Origin: Pyrodictiaceae archaeon
GTDB lineage: Archaea; Thermoproteota; Thermoprotei_A; Sulfolobales; Pyrodictiaceae
Direction: 5' to 3'
Assembly (NCBI GenBank): GCA_027043685.1
Contig: JALUFI010000189.1
Coordinates: 1 to 10,295, forward strand
DNA length: 10,295 nt
Below, one piece after another: positions 1 to 7,231 of this stretch; positions within the stretch are counted from its first letter, which is position 1; each line of letters starts with the position of its first letter. Position numbers and translations under genes: made by a program. The notes below the pieces were generated by a model. That model made no database searches. It had not been told where the DNA came from and worked only from the letters and a program-made list of their open reading frames with translations.

Positions 1-38
1 GCCCGTACCCGGGGAGCCTCCTCTCCCCGGGTACGGGC
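1..38. repeat. Perfect 16-bp inverted repeat with 6-nt loop inside truD
   Basis: Arms 1-16 and 23-38 are exact reverse complements, separated by CCTCCT at 17-22. The arms are almost entirely G/C. The repeat lies within the truD coding sequence, encoding the PVPGERRLPGYG stretch, so it would form a strong hairpin in truD mRNA on either strand. It touches the window edge, so a longer element beyond base 1 cannot be excluded. Confidence 0.85.
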
Positions 39-874
39 TCCTCGAGGGGGTGGCCCTTCTCTATTCTCAGTGTGAGGTACCAGTTGAATAGGGCTGCTTG
101 GAGCGCTGACGCGTATATCGAGGCTAGGAAGCCCTTGAGCCTCGTGTCCAGGGTCTCTGCTTGCTCGGCGAGGGCCTTCTCGTAGAAGCTGCTGGGGCAG
201 CTGCTGCTCCTCCAGTGTACGAGCCTGCAGCGGATTGCCTCGGGGGTCTCGTCTGGGTAGGGGTAGTCCAGTGTCTCCCGGAGCACCGCTGCCACGGGGT
301 CGTGGAGCGCCGCTGCCGCTGCGTGCCCCGTGCTTGGCCTACGGGTGCCGAAGCGCTGGTAGGCATAGTAGGCGGGGAGGGGACGGGAGGCGGCCTCCCT
401 GAGCCTCTCGGCTACCTCGCCGGCGCTGTGGCCGGGGAGAGGGCGGAGGATTATCGTGAACTTGTTCCCCCTGAGGAGGGCGGAGCGGCAGCCGCGGGTG
501 CTGCGGCCGAGGAGCCTCGCCCATAGACCGGGGCCGCGTACCGTGGGGGCCGCGTCCTGGGGGCAGCCGTGGACGCAGACCAGCTGGGCAGTGGTGGCGT
601 CCGCGTCCTTGAGGCCCAGGGGCTCCGCGCCACGGGCGCCTAGGAGGCGGGTGAGCCTCTTCACGGCCTCGGGGGTTGAGGAGCCCCGCTTCACGAGGAT
701 GTAGAGGCAGGTGCTACCCCTCCCCATGAGGGGCGGCGGCTCGGAGTCCTCGACGACGATGAAGCTCCTGCTCCTCGGCTCGGCTAGCTCCGCTACTGGG
801 GGGCCGCAGGTGGCGCGGTACCTTAGGCCGAGGAGTAGGTCGAGGCCGCTGCTCGAGGAACAGAGCCTGGTCAA
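1..874 (-). CDS. truD: tRNA pseudouridine synthase TruD, 3' end cut by window edge
   Basis: Translating the minus strand from a TTG at 874-872 gives 291 residues with no stop before the window edge. The family signature is plain: GLKDADATTAQ near residues 87-97, where the Asp (about residue 90) is the expected catalytic nucleophile of TruD, and YYAYQRFG at 169-176, the archaeal form of the family's NYFGxQRFG motif. TruD converts a specific tRNA uridine (U13 in the bacterial enzyme) to pseudouridine. The C-terminal part resembles the family's region after the first catalytic segment, ending PGERRLPGYG at the edge. The start is the only plausible initiator between the pth2 stop and the conserved LLLGLRY segment, but TTG is inferred. 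The gene follows pth2 by 36 nt in the same direction and the same reading frame, so the two are probably co-transcribed. Family call is confident; the exact start is moderate. Confidence 0.9.
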   Translation of the reverse strand, partial: MTRLCSSSSGLDLLLGLRYRATCGPPVAELAEPRSRSFIVVEDSEPPPLMGRGSTCLYILVKRGSSTPEAVKRLTRLLGARGAEPLGLKDADATTAQLVCVHGCPQDAAPTVRGPGLWARLLGRSTRGCRSALLRGNKFTIILRPLPGHSAGEVAERLREAASRPLPAYYAYQRFGTRRPSTGHAAAAALHDPVAAVLRETLDYPYPDETPEAIRCRLVHWRSSSCPSSFYEKALAEQAETLDTRLKGFLASIYASALQAALFNWYLTLRIEKGHPLEEPVPGERRLPGYG

Positions 875-910
875 TGGGGGCGCTGCGCCTCCCCCCGTTC
901 CCTGGCCGGG

Positions 911-1288
911 CTAGAGGAGCTTGAGGCGGCCGGTGACGCGGTCCACTAGCTGGCTAGGCGCCGGGCCGACGGCTACCGCTGTCCTTGTGCCCGGGGGCAG
1001 CTCGGTGAGGCCCGCGTCCGCTATGAGGCTGGCGGGGAGCCCTAGGCGGAGAGCCTCCTGGTAGATATTTACCAACTCCTGCTCGCTGCCAACCTTCACA
1101 GCTACCTTCTTCTGCCCGGTTCTCCTCCACTCGCGGAGCCAGCGGAGCCACTCCACGCGCCCAGAGTCTATGATAAGGAGCACGGCCTCCACGGCCGCAT
1201 GGGCTGCCTGGACAGCGGTCTTCCCCTTGCTCATCTTTATATCAGTGCGTATCACTATGACTTGCTTGTACTCCTCGTCCTGGGCCAA
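911..1288 (-). CDS. pth2: Peptidyl-tRNA hydrolase, archaeal/eukaryotic type (Pth2)
   Basis: This 125-residue protein matches the usual length and motifs of Pth2, which cleaves peptidyl-tRNA released from stalled ribosomes so the tRNA can be recycled in the cytosol. Seen: a first beta strand YKQVIVIRTD (7-16), the KMSKGKTAVQAAHAAVEA loop and helix (18-35) with the conserved Lys/Gln/His, the DAGLTELPPGT segment (91-101) that carries the conserved Asp of the active site, and a closing VAVGPAP strand (about 105-111). The start is a TTG at 1288-1286; the next Met is inside the conserved KMSKGK motif, so it cannot be the initiator. No good Shine-Dalgarno sits at normal spacing; a GGAGG lies about 22 nt upstream inside a hairpin. 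It is first in a pth2-truD pair and is divergent from the zinc-ribbon/EF-1 beta pair. Its stop is TAG. Confidence 0.96.
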   Translation of the reverse strand: MAQDEEYKQVIVIRTDIKMSKGKTAVQAAHAAVEAVLLIIDSGRVEWLRWLREWRRTGQKKVAVKVGSEQELVNIYQEALRLGLPASLIADAGLTELPPGTRTAVAVGPAPSQLVDRVTGRLKLL

Positions 1289-1308
1289 GGCCTGCCCGGC
1301 CCCCTCGC

Positions 1309-1326
1309 CGCCTCCGGGGGGAGGCG
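1309..1326. repeat. GC hairpin in divergent promoter region
   Basis: CGCCTCC at 1309-1315 and GGAGGCG at 1320-1326 pair perfectly (7 bp) around a GGGG loop. It lies between the AT-rich putative TATA element and the pth2 start, so it could be in the pth2 leader; on that strand it buries a GGAGG. Its function is unknown. Confidence 0.5.
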
Positions 1327-1331
1327 AGGCG

Positions 1332-1346
1332 CGAAGCTATAATTAC
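1332..1346. promoter_or_regulatory. Putative BRE/TATA element between pth2 and the zinc-ribbon gene
   Basis: The only AT-rich patch in the 101-bp divergent spacer is CTATAATT at 1337-1344, preceded by CGAAG, which loosely resembles an archaeal BRE. For the plus-strand gene, a start site about 25 nt downstream would leave a leader of roughly 20-25 nt before the GTG at 1390. Read in reverse (AATTATAG), it could also serve pth2. This is inferred from sequence composition and spacing only. Confidence 0.5.
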
Positions 1347-1389
1347 TAGGAGTCTGGCTGCGGCTCCGCCTCCCCCGGGGTGGGCGATA

Positions 1390-1605
1390 GTGGCGCTGGA
1401 GCTTGAGGTTCCCAGGAAGCCGAGCATCGTTGATGTCACCAAGCTTCCTATATGCAGTAGCTGTGGGAGGCCTATCACGCCCTGGGAGAAGGGCGTGGCC
1501 TTCCTCTGCCCCAACTGCGGCGAGGTAGTGATATGGAGGTGTGCTAGCTGCAGGAAGCTGGGCGTCACCTACCGCTGCCCGAAGTGCGGCTTCGAGGGCC
1601 CCTAG
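1390..1605 (+). CDS. Small four-CxxC zinc-ribbon protein, predicted RNA-binding, translation-linked (COG2888/HVO_2753-like)
   Basis: This 71-residue protein carries four CxxC knuckles at C22/C25, C40/C43, C51/C54 and C63/C66, enough for two structural zinc sites. The pattern, size and location directly before EF-1 beta match the archaeal family described as a predicted Zn-ribbon RNA-binding protein acting in translation. No catalytic motif is visible, so a molecular role beyond likely RNA or ribosome binding is not supported by sequence alone. The start is GTG at 1390 with a G-rich GGGGTGGG upstream as a weak ribosome-binding site; an 18-21 residue N-terminal lead before the first Cys is slightly long for so small a protein. 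EF-1 beta follows after 36 nt, so the two likely form an operon served by the AT-rich element near 1340. Confidence 0.85.
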   Translation: MALELEVPRKPSIVDVTKLPICSSCGRPITPWEKGVAFLCPNCGEVVIWRCASCRKLGVTYRCPKCGFEGP

Positions 1606-1627
1606 CCCCACAGTAAGCGAGGCACAT

Positions 1628-1634
1628 GGAGGTG
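1628..1634 (+). promoter_or_regulatory. Shine-Dalgarno of EF-1 beta
   Basis: GGAGGTG at 1628-1634 is a near-perfect complement of the archaeal 16S rRNA tail. It sits 7 nt before the GTG at 1642 and supports that codon as the EF-1 beta start. Confidence 0.7.
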
Positions 1635-1641
1635 TGTACCG

Positions 1642-1920
1642 GTGGCCAAGGTTCTTGTCGTGGTGTCCGTATACCCCTCCAGCACCGACATAGATCTTGA
1701 CAAGCTGGTTGAGAAGATCAAGGAGAAGCTCCCCGAGGGCTACGAGATAGCGAGGCACGACAAGGTGCCGATAGCCTTCGGACTGAACGCGCTCAAGCTC
1801 TACTTCATAATACCCGAGGAGAGTGAGGGCGGTACCTCGGAGCTGGAGAAGCTGCTGCAGGGCATAGAGGGCATCGAGGAGATAGAGGTAGAGGCTGTGC
1901 ACAGGCTCTCCCAGTACTAG
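1642..1920 (+). CDS. ef1b: Translation elongation factor 1-beta (aEF-1B)
   Basis: At 92 residues this is the single-domain archaeal EF-1 beta, the guanine nucleotide exchange factor that reloads EF-1 alpha with GTP during elongation. Seen: the opening beta strand KVLVVVSVYPSS, the acidic DIDLDKLVEKIKEKLP helix (about 17-32), the central KVPIAFGLNALKLYFIIPEE segment (about 41-60), which is the most conserved part of the family, and the closing GIEEIEVEAVHRLSQY. The start is a GTG at 1642 preceded by a strong GGAGGTG. It lies just after the zinc-ribbon gene, the arrangement usual in archaea. A short T-rich run (1930-1938) and a small 5-bp hairpin (1952-1969) follow its TAG stop and might end the transcript. 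Confidence 0.96.
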   Translation: MAKVLVVVSVYPSSTDIDLDKLVEKIKEKLPEGYEIARHDKVPIAFGLNALKLYFIIPEESEGGTSELEKLLQGIEGIEEIEVEAVHRLSQY

Positions 1921-2132
1921 GCCCGTCCTCTGTTTCTTGCCGGCGGCGCTCTCCCCTTGTTCTCGGGGAAGACTAGATAAGGCGTCAACGCGTCTACGCG
2001 TTCAACTGGTTATTTGGGTGAAGTCTGAACGTAACACTACCCTTCCGGGGGCGCGTGACTGCGCACATGTTTCCCGGCCTGGCTGCGCGGCCCCGCGGGG
2101 GAACACAGTGTATTGGAGGCGTAGTGTGAGCC
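1921..2132 (+). other. Spacer between EF-1 beta and Cdc48 with several inverted repeats
   Basis: This 212-nt stretch holds no convincing gene. In order: a T-rich run 1930-1938 and a 5-bp hairpin with arms TCCCC 1952-1956 and GGGGA 1965-1969, possibly an EF-1 beta terminator; AACGCG/CGCGTT at 1987-1992 and 1997-2002 around TCTA, which is also two ACGCGT palindromes 2 bp apart; a weakly AT-rich TTATTT near 2009 that could be a TATA box; a nested stem (2045-2049 with 2073-2077, and 2051-2054 with 2061-2064); and the palindrome CCCCGCGGGG at 2091-2100. GGAGGCG near 2115-2121 is the Cdc48 ribosome-binding site. The promoter and structures are inferred from sequence only. Confidence 0.4.
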
Positions 2133-4343
<2,211 letters not shown>

Positions 4344-4545
4344 CCCCTTCCCGGATGCAGGGTTTTAGCGCTCTCCGGGGAGGCGGCGCAGGAGGCTCCA
4401 CGGAGCCCCAGGCTCCTCACCCCTTGATGCGCGCCCGCCAGGGGGACAGTGCGCCTCCCCAATGGGGTCCCTCCCCGGGCCCCGTGGGGTCCCCTCCGAG
4501 GCAATCGGGGACAGTGGCTGCATTGCCTGGCCGTGGTGATGAGTT
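4344..4545 (+). other. Spacer with short hairpins and repeats before the small gene
   Basis: No gene is supported in these 202 nt. Visible: CCCGGA near 4354 pairing with TCCGGG near 4374 across a loop holding the T-run GGTTTTAG, a possible Cdc48 3' end; alternating GGCTCC, GGAGCC and GGCTCC segments around 4394-4412 that can form two mutually exclusive hairpins; a near-direct repeat GGGGTCCC(C)TCC around 4464-4496; and AGGCAAT pairing with ATTGCCT (about 4499-4527). GGTGAT at 4535-4540 is a ribosome-binding site 5 nt before the next ATG. No clear TATA box is seen. Confidence 0.4.
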
Positions 4546-4782
4546 ATGCCGCAGTTCGATACTTGGAGGAATCTGCCGCTCTACTACGCTATCGTTGAGG
4601 AGCTTGAGCGGCGCGGCGGGAGCGCGAAGGACATTGACCTCTACAAGGCCCTGAGGTCTAAGTATGACATAACGTTTGCGGAGTTCCTCCGGGAGCTCAT
4701 GAAGCTTGAGATGCAGGGCGTGGTCTATGTTAGTGTGTTAAAGGAGAATCTTCGGAATGTTGAGTTGCTGCGCAGCGCCTAG
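4546..4782 (+). CDS. Conserved-looking 78-residue hypothetical protein, winged-helix-like
   Basis: I do not recognise this gene by name. The 78-residue product has a helix-helix-helix-strand pattern that suits a small winged helix-turn-helix: helix 1 around LYYAIVEELERRG (11-23), helix 2 AKDIDLYKALRSKY (27-40), helix 3 FAEFLRELMKLEMQG (44-58), then a VVYVSVLKENLRNVEL wing or tail (59-75). It has no Cys, signal peptide or membrane segment. The start ATG at 4546 is well supported by GGTGAT five nt upstream. Codon use and composition look normal for the window and the sequence reads as a real globular protein, not a shadow frame. It lies 92 nt before fen on the same strand and may share its transcript. 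DNA or RNA binding would be an inference from fold only; no function is claimed. Confidence 0.75.
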   Translation: MPQFDTWRNLPLYYAIVEELERRGGSAKDIDLYKALRSKYDITFAEFLRELMKLEMQGVVYVSVLKENLRNVELLRSA

Positions 4783-4874
4783 CCCCTCTTCCTCCCTCCT
4801 TTCCCGGGGGGTTGGGGGCTTTCTTTATCACGAGGCCCTTGTTGTCTCCCTCTCCTCCTCTGTGGGGGAGCGGC
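4783..4874 (+). promoter_or_regulatory. Pyrimidine-rich spacer before fen: possible terminator and/or TATA
   Basis: Two all-pyrimidine tracts lie here, 4783-4805 (23 nt) and 4845-4861 (17 nt). AGCCCC at 4781-4786 can pair with GGGGCT at 4815-4820, followed by TTCTTTATCA, which fits a hairpin plus T-rich terminator for the small gene. The same TTCTTTATC could instead be a weak TATA box for fen, placing a start site near 4850. GGGGGAG (4864-4870) is the fen ribosome-binding site. The two readings cannot be separated from sequence. Confidence 0.35.
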
Positions 4875-5936
4875 GTGGGCGTTAACATTAAGGAGATTAT
4901 TCCTCCGGAGGCCGTGCAGACCATAGACCTTGACCATCTACGGTTCAAGGTTGTGGCTATTGATGCCTATAACGCGCTTTACCAGTTCCTTGCCGCGATA
5001 CGTCAGCCCGACGGCACCCCGCTCATGGACAGCAAGGGCCGCGTCACTAGCCACTTGAGCGGCCTCTTCTACCGTACGATAAACCTCGCGGAGCACGGGA
5101 TTAAGGTTGTCTACGTGTTTGACGGGAAGCCGCCGGAGATGAAGAGGCTTGAGATAGAGAGGAGGCGCCGCGTCAAGGAGGAGGCTGCGAAGAAGTACGA
5201 GGAAGCGGTTAAGCGGGGTGACTTGGAGGAGGCTAGGCGCTATGCCCAGATGAGCGCCAGGCTCACCGACGACATGGTTGCTGAGGCTAAGAGGCTGCTG
5301 GAGGCGATGGGCATACCCTATGTCCAGGCCCCGGCCGAGGGCGAGGCGCAGGCAGCCTACATGGCGAGGAAGGGTGATGCGTGGGCGGCCGCGAGCCAGG
5401 ACTACGATTCCCTCCTCTTCGGGTCCCCGAGGCTGGTCCGCAACCTCACCATCACTGGGCGGAGGAAGCTGCCCAGGAAGAACGTCTACGTCGAGGTCAA
5501 GCCGGAGCTCATTGAGCTTGATAAGCTGCTTAAGGCGCTCGGTATTACGCGTGAGCAGTTGATAGCCATCGGTATACTGGTTGGCACCGACTACAACCCC
5601 GACGGGGTGAGGAATGTTGGCCCTAAGACCGCGCTCAAGATGGTTAAGAGCTACCGTGACCCGAGGAAGCTCCTGGAGAGCCTGCCGAGGCACGAGTTCC
5701 CGCCCGGCGTCGACCCCCTGAAGATATTCGAGTACTTCCTCAACCCGCCGGTGACCGATGACTATCGGCTTGAGTGGAGGCCGCCGGACGAGAAGAGGGT
5801 GTATGAGATACTCGTGGAGGAGCATGACTTTAGCCCGGAGCGTGTGAGGAACGCGCTTGAGAGGCTGAAGAAGGCGTACAATGAGTTCTTCCGGGGCAGG
5901 CAGCTGGGGCTGGATGCGTGGCTGCGCCGGGGCTAG
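4875..5936 (+). CDS. fen: Flap structure-specific endonuclease FEN-1
   Basis: This 353-residue protein is a complete archaeal FEN-1, the nuclease that removes 5' flaps during Okazaki fragment maturation and repair. Metal-binding acidic residues are all present: D30 in AIDAYNALYQF, D83 in VFDGKPP, E155 and E157 in APAEGEAQ, D176 and D178 in SQDYDSLL, and D239 in GILVGTDYNPDG, which opens the helix-two-turn-helix DNA-binding motif (VGPKTALKMV). The basic helical-arch region lies around 92-135. The C-terminus has a PCNA-interacting box, QLGLDAWL (343-350). The frame is open further upstream, but the GTG at 4875 gives the family N-terminus Met-Gly-Val and has GGGGGAG just before it; the upstream extension encodes an unlikely Pro/Ser-rich stretch from the pyrimidine tract. 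Its TAG stop overlaps the stop of convergent pcm in a shared CTAG. Confidence 0.97.
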   Translation: MGVNIKEIIPPEAVQTIDLDHLRFKVVAIDAYNALYQFLAAIRQPDGTPLMDSKGRVTSHLSGLFYRTINLAEHGIKVVYVFDGKPPEMKRLEIERRRRVKEEAAKKYEEAVKRGDLEEARRYAQMSARLTDDMVAEAKRLLEAMGIPYVQAPAEGEAQAAYMARKGDAWAAASQDYDSLLFGSPRLVRNLTITGRRKLPRKNVYVEVKPELIELDKLLKALGITREQLIAIGILVGTDYNPDGVRNVGPKTALKMVKSYRDPRKLLESLPRHEFPPGVDPLKIFEYFLNPPVTDDYRLEWRPPDEKRVYEILVEEHDFSPERVRNALERLKKAYNEFFRGRQLGLDAWLRRG

Positions 5937-6619
5937 TAGCTGTCCTCGCTCCAGCCGTACTCCCCTATTAGTGGCACGAAGAGGCAGGGGGTTACTGGCC
6001 TGGCTTTTATCTTGCCGTCCCTAGTCTTCTCGACGACGTAGAGTGTCTGGTAGTACCTCGTGCCCAGCGGGATGACCATCTTGCCGCCGGGCTTCAACTG
6101 CTCCACGAGGGGCGGTGGTATGTCGGGCGCGGCCGCCGTCACAACTATCCTGTCGTAGGGCGCCGCCTCCGGGTACCCCTTGGAGCCGTCGCCCACAACC
6201 ACCTTGACGCGGTCCAGGTAGCCTGCGCGCCGCAGGTTCTCCACCGCGCGGCGAGCAAGCTCCGGTATCCGCTCAATCGTGTACACCTTGCCCCACTTCT
6301 CCCGCGGCTCGTCGCTGGGCGCCACCACCTCGGCCAGGACCGCCGCGTGGTACCCCGAGCCGGTGCCCACCTCGAGGACCCTCATGCCGGGCCGGAGGTC
6401 CGCCAGCTCAGTCATCAGGGCCACCATGTGGGGCGCGCTTATCGTCTGCCCGTGGCCTATGGGTAGGGGCGTGTCCTCGTAGGCTAGGTGCCGCAGCTCC
6501 TCTGGAACGAATAGCTCGCGGGGCACGCGGAGCATCGCCTTGGCTACGCGGTCGCTGCGTATGTAGCCCTCGCGTATCAGCTTCTCGACCAGTCTGCGGC
6601 GCTGCTCCCTGAAGTCCAT
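5933..6619 (-). CDS. pcm: Protein-L-isoaspartate O-methyltransferase
   Basis: The 228-residue product is a typical PCMT, which uses S-adenosylmethionine to methylate isoaspartyl residues formed by spontaneous damage, starting their repair; this is useful at high temperature. Seen: the N-terminal helix MDFREQRRRLVEKLIREG, VPRELFVPE (32-40), the family signature GHGQTISAPHMVALM (55-69), SAM-binding motif I VLEVGTGSGYHAA (81-93), YTIERIPELA (113-122), GDGSKGYPE (143-151) and LKPGGKMVIPLG. The frame extends upstream to about 6787 without a stop, but that part is low-complexity Pro/Ala/Gly sequence antisense to the DUF371 start region, whereas ATG at 6619 gives the normal family length. A GGCGGGG / CCGGGGA run just upstream is a modest ribosome-binding site. 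It is convergent with fen and divergent from the DUF371 gene. Confidence 0.96.
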   Translation of the reverse strand: MDFREQRRRLVEKLIREGYIRSDRVAKAMLRVPRELFVPEELRHLAYEDTPLPIGHGQTISAPHMVALMTELADLRPGMRVLEVGTGSGYHAAVLAEVVAPSDEPREKWGKVYTIERIPELARRAVENLRRAGYLDRVKVVVGDGSKGYPEAAPYDRIVVTAAAPDIPPPLVEQLKPGGKMVIPLGTRYYQTLYVVEKTRDGKIKARPVTPCLFVPLIGEYGWSEDSY

Positions 6620-6715
6620 TCCCCGGTTCCCCGCCTGGATAGCTGTGGCTGCGGCTAGCGGTCTTTGAGGCTCCCCCGCCGCCCCGGTGGAGCCGAGTGG
6701 AGGGCCGCCGGGGAG
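6620..6715. promoter_or_regulatory. Divergent pcm / DUF371 spacer, no clear TATA
   Basis: About 96 nt separate the proposed starts of pcm and the DUF371 gene, so promoters for both should lie here or inside the genes. I see no convincing TATA box; the most AT-rich bits are GGATAGC near 6637 and GGTCTTTGAGG near 6660. GTGGAGGG (about 6698-6705) lies roughly 10 nt before the DUF371 TTG and may be its ribosome-binding site. Confidence 0.3.
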
Positions 6716-7231
6716 TTGCCTGGCGAGGCTGGGGTCTGTGTTGAGCTGCTCCGGTGCCGTGGGCACCCGAATGTGCAGCTCGCCCACCGCACCACCTTCG
6801 AGCTTGAGGCTGGTGAGCGGCTCACGCCCCGGGGGGACTGCGTGGCGTGCGTCTCCTGCCGGGGCGGCGGGGGCTGCTCGGCCGAGGGGCCCGGCGTGTT
6901 GTTCATCGCCGCGTTTAGCTTGGAGGAGCCCTATGTGGCTACCGCGAGGGTGTATGGGTGGTCTCTGCCCAGGCCGTCTGGGGGCAGGATGATTGTCCGC
7001 AGGTCGGGGGAGAGGAGGAACTCGCTGATGATACGGGCCTCTGCCTCGGCGGCTGAGCTGCCGGGTGGGCTGAGGAGGCTACTATCGTCGTCCTTCACTA
7101 GGTGCTTTGTCCTCCGCGTCACCCTTGCCGGGCTCGGCGACGAGGTCGACGCGGTAGATGTACTTCCTGGGGGCGTAGTCGAGGACGCGGGTGACTCCGG
7201 TGACGCGGAGGCCCGTGGGGAGGCCGGCTAG
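6716..7231 (+). CDS. DUF371 family protein with extended C-terminal tail
   Basis: The product (171 residues from a TTG at 6716) matches the archaeal DUF371 pattern: CRGHPNVQLAHRTTFELEAGERLTPRGDCVACVS near the N-terminus, where GHPNV, the T-T-E and LTPRGDC are family hallmarks, then a strand ARVYGWS, then MIVRRSGERRNSLMIRASASAAEL, equivalent to the family's I-V-I-R-R-S...R-T-L..A-A segment. Function is unknown. The family-like part seems to end near the FVLRVTLAG strand (about nt 7135); the rest of the reading frame, about 32 residues rich in Gly, Asp and Val, is pure antisense of trm5. TTG at 6716 is preferred because GTGGAGGG precedes it and it leaves a short lead before the motif; another in-frame TTG exists at 6665. 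There is no ATG or GTG option before the motif. Family call is fairly firm, start uncertain. Confidence 0.8.
   Translation: MPGEAGVCVELLRCRGHPNVQLAHRTTFELEAGERLTPRGDCVACVSCRGGGGCSAEGPGVLFIAAFSLEEPYVATARVYGWSLPRPSGGRMIVRRSGERRNSLMIRASASAAELPGGLRRLLSSSFTRCFVLRVTLAGLGDEVDAVDVLPGGVVEDAGDSGDAEARGEAG

Noticed and set aside
161..914. Plus-strand open frames across 161-914
   Set aside because: They are low-complexity antisense of truD, whose minus-strand translation carries clear family motifs.
4533..4541. GTGGTGATGAG as a C box of a C/D sRNA
   Set aside because: No D box follows within normal distance, and GGTGAT sits correctly as the ribosome-binding site for the ATG at 4546.
4812..4874. Upstream extension of FEN-1 beginning at 4812
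   Set aside because: It encodes a Pro/Ser/Leu-rich piece from the pyrimidine tract and hides the conserved Met-Gly-Val N-terminus given by the GTG at 4875.
6620..6787. Longer Pcm starting at 6787
   Set aside because: The extra residues have no family match, overlap the DUF371 coding start on the other strand, and the ATG at 6619 gives the normal family N-terminus.
7022..7073. Possible C/D box sRNA: TGATGA at 7026 followed by CTGA at 7053 and 7070
   Set aside because: The base before TGATGA is C rather than a purine, no C' box fits between the two CTGA copies, and the stretch encodes conserved DUF371 residues, so it is best explained by coding sequence.
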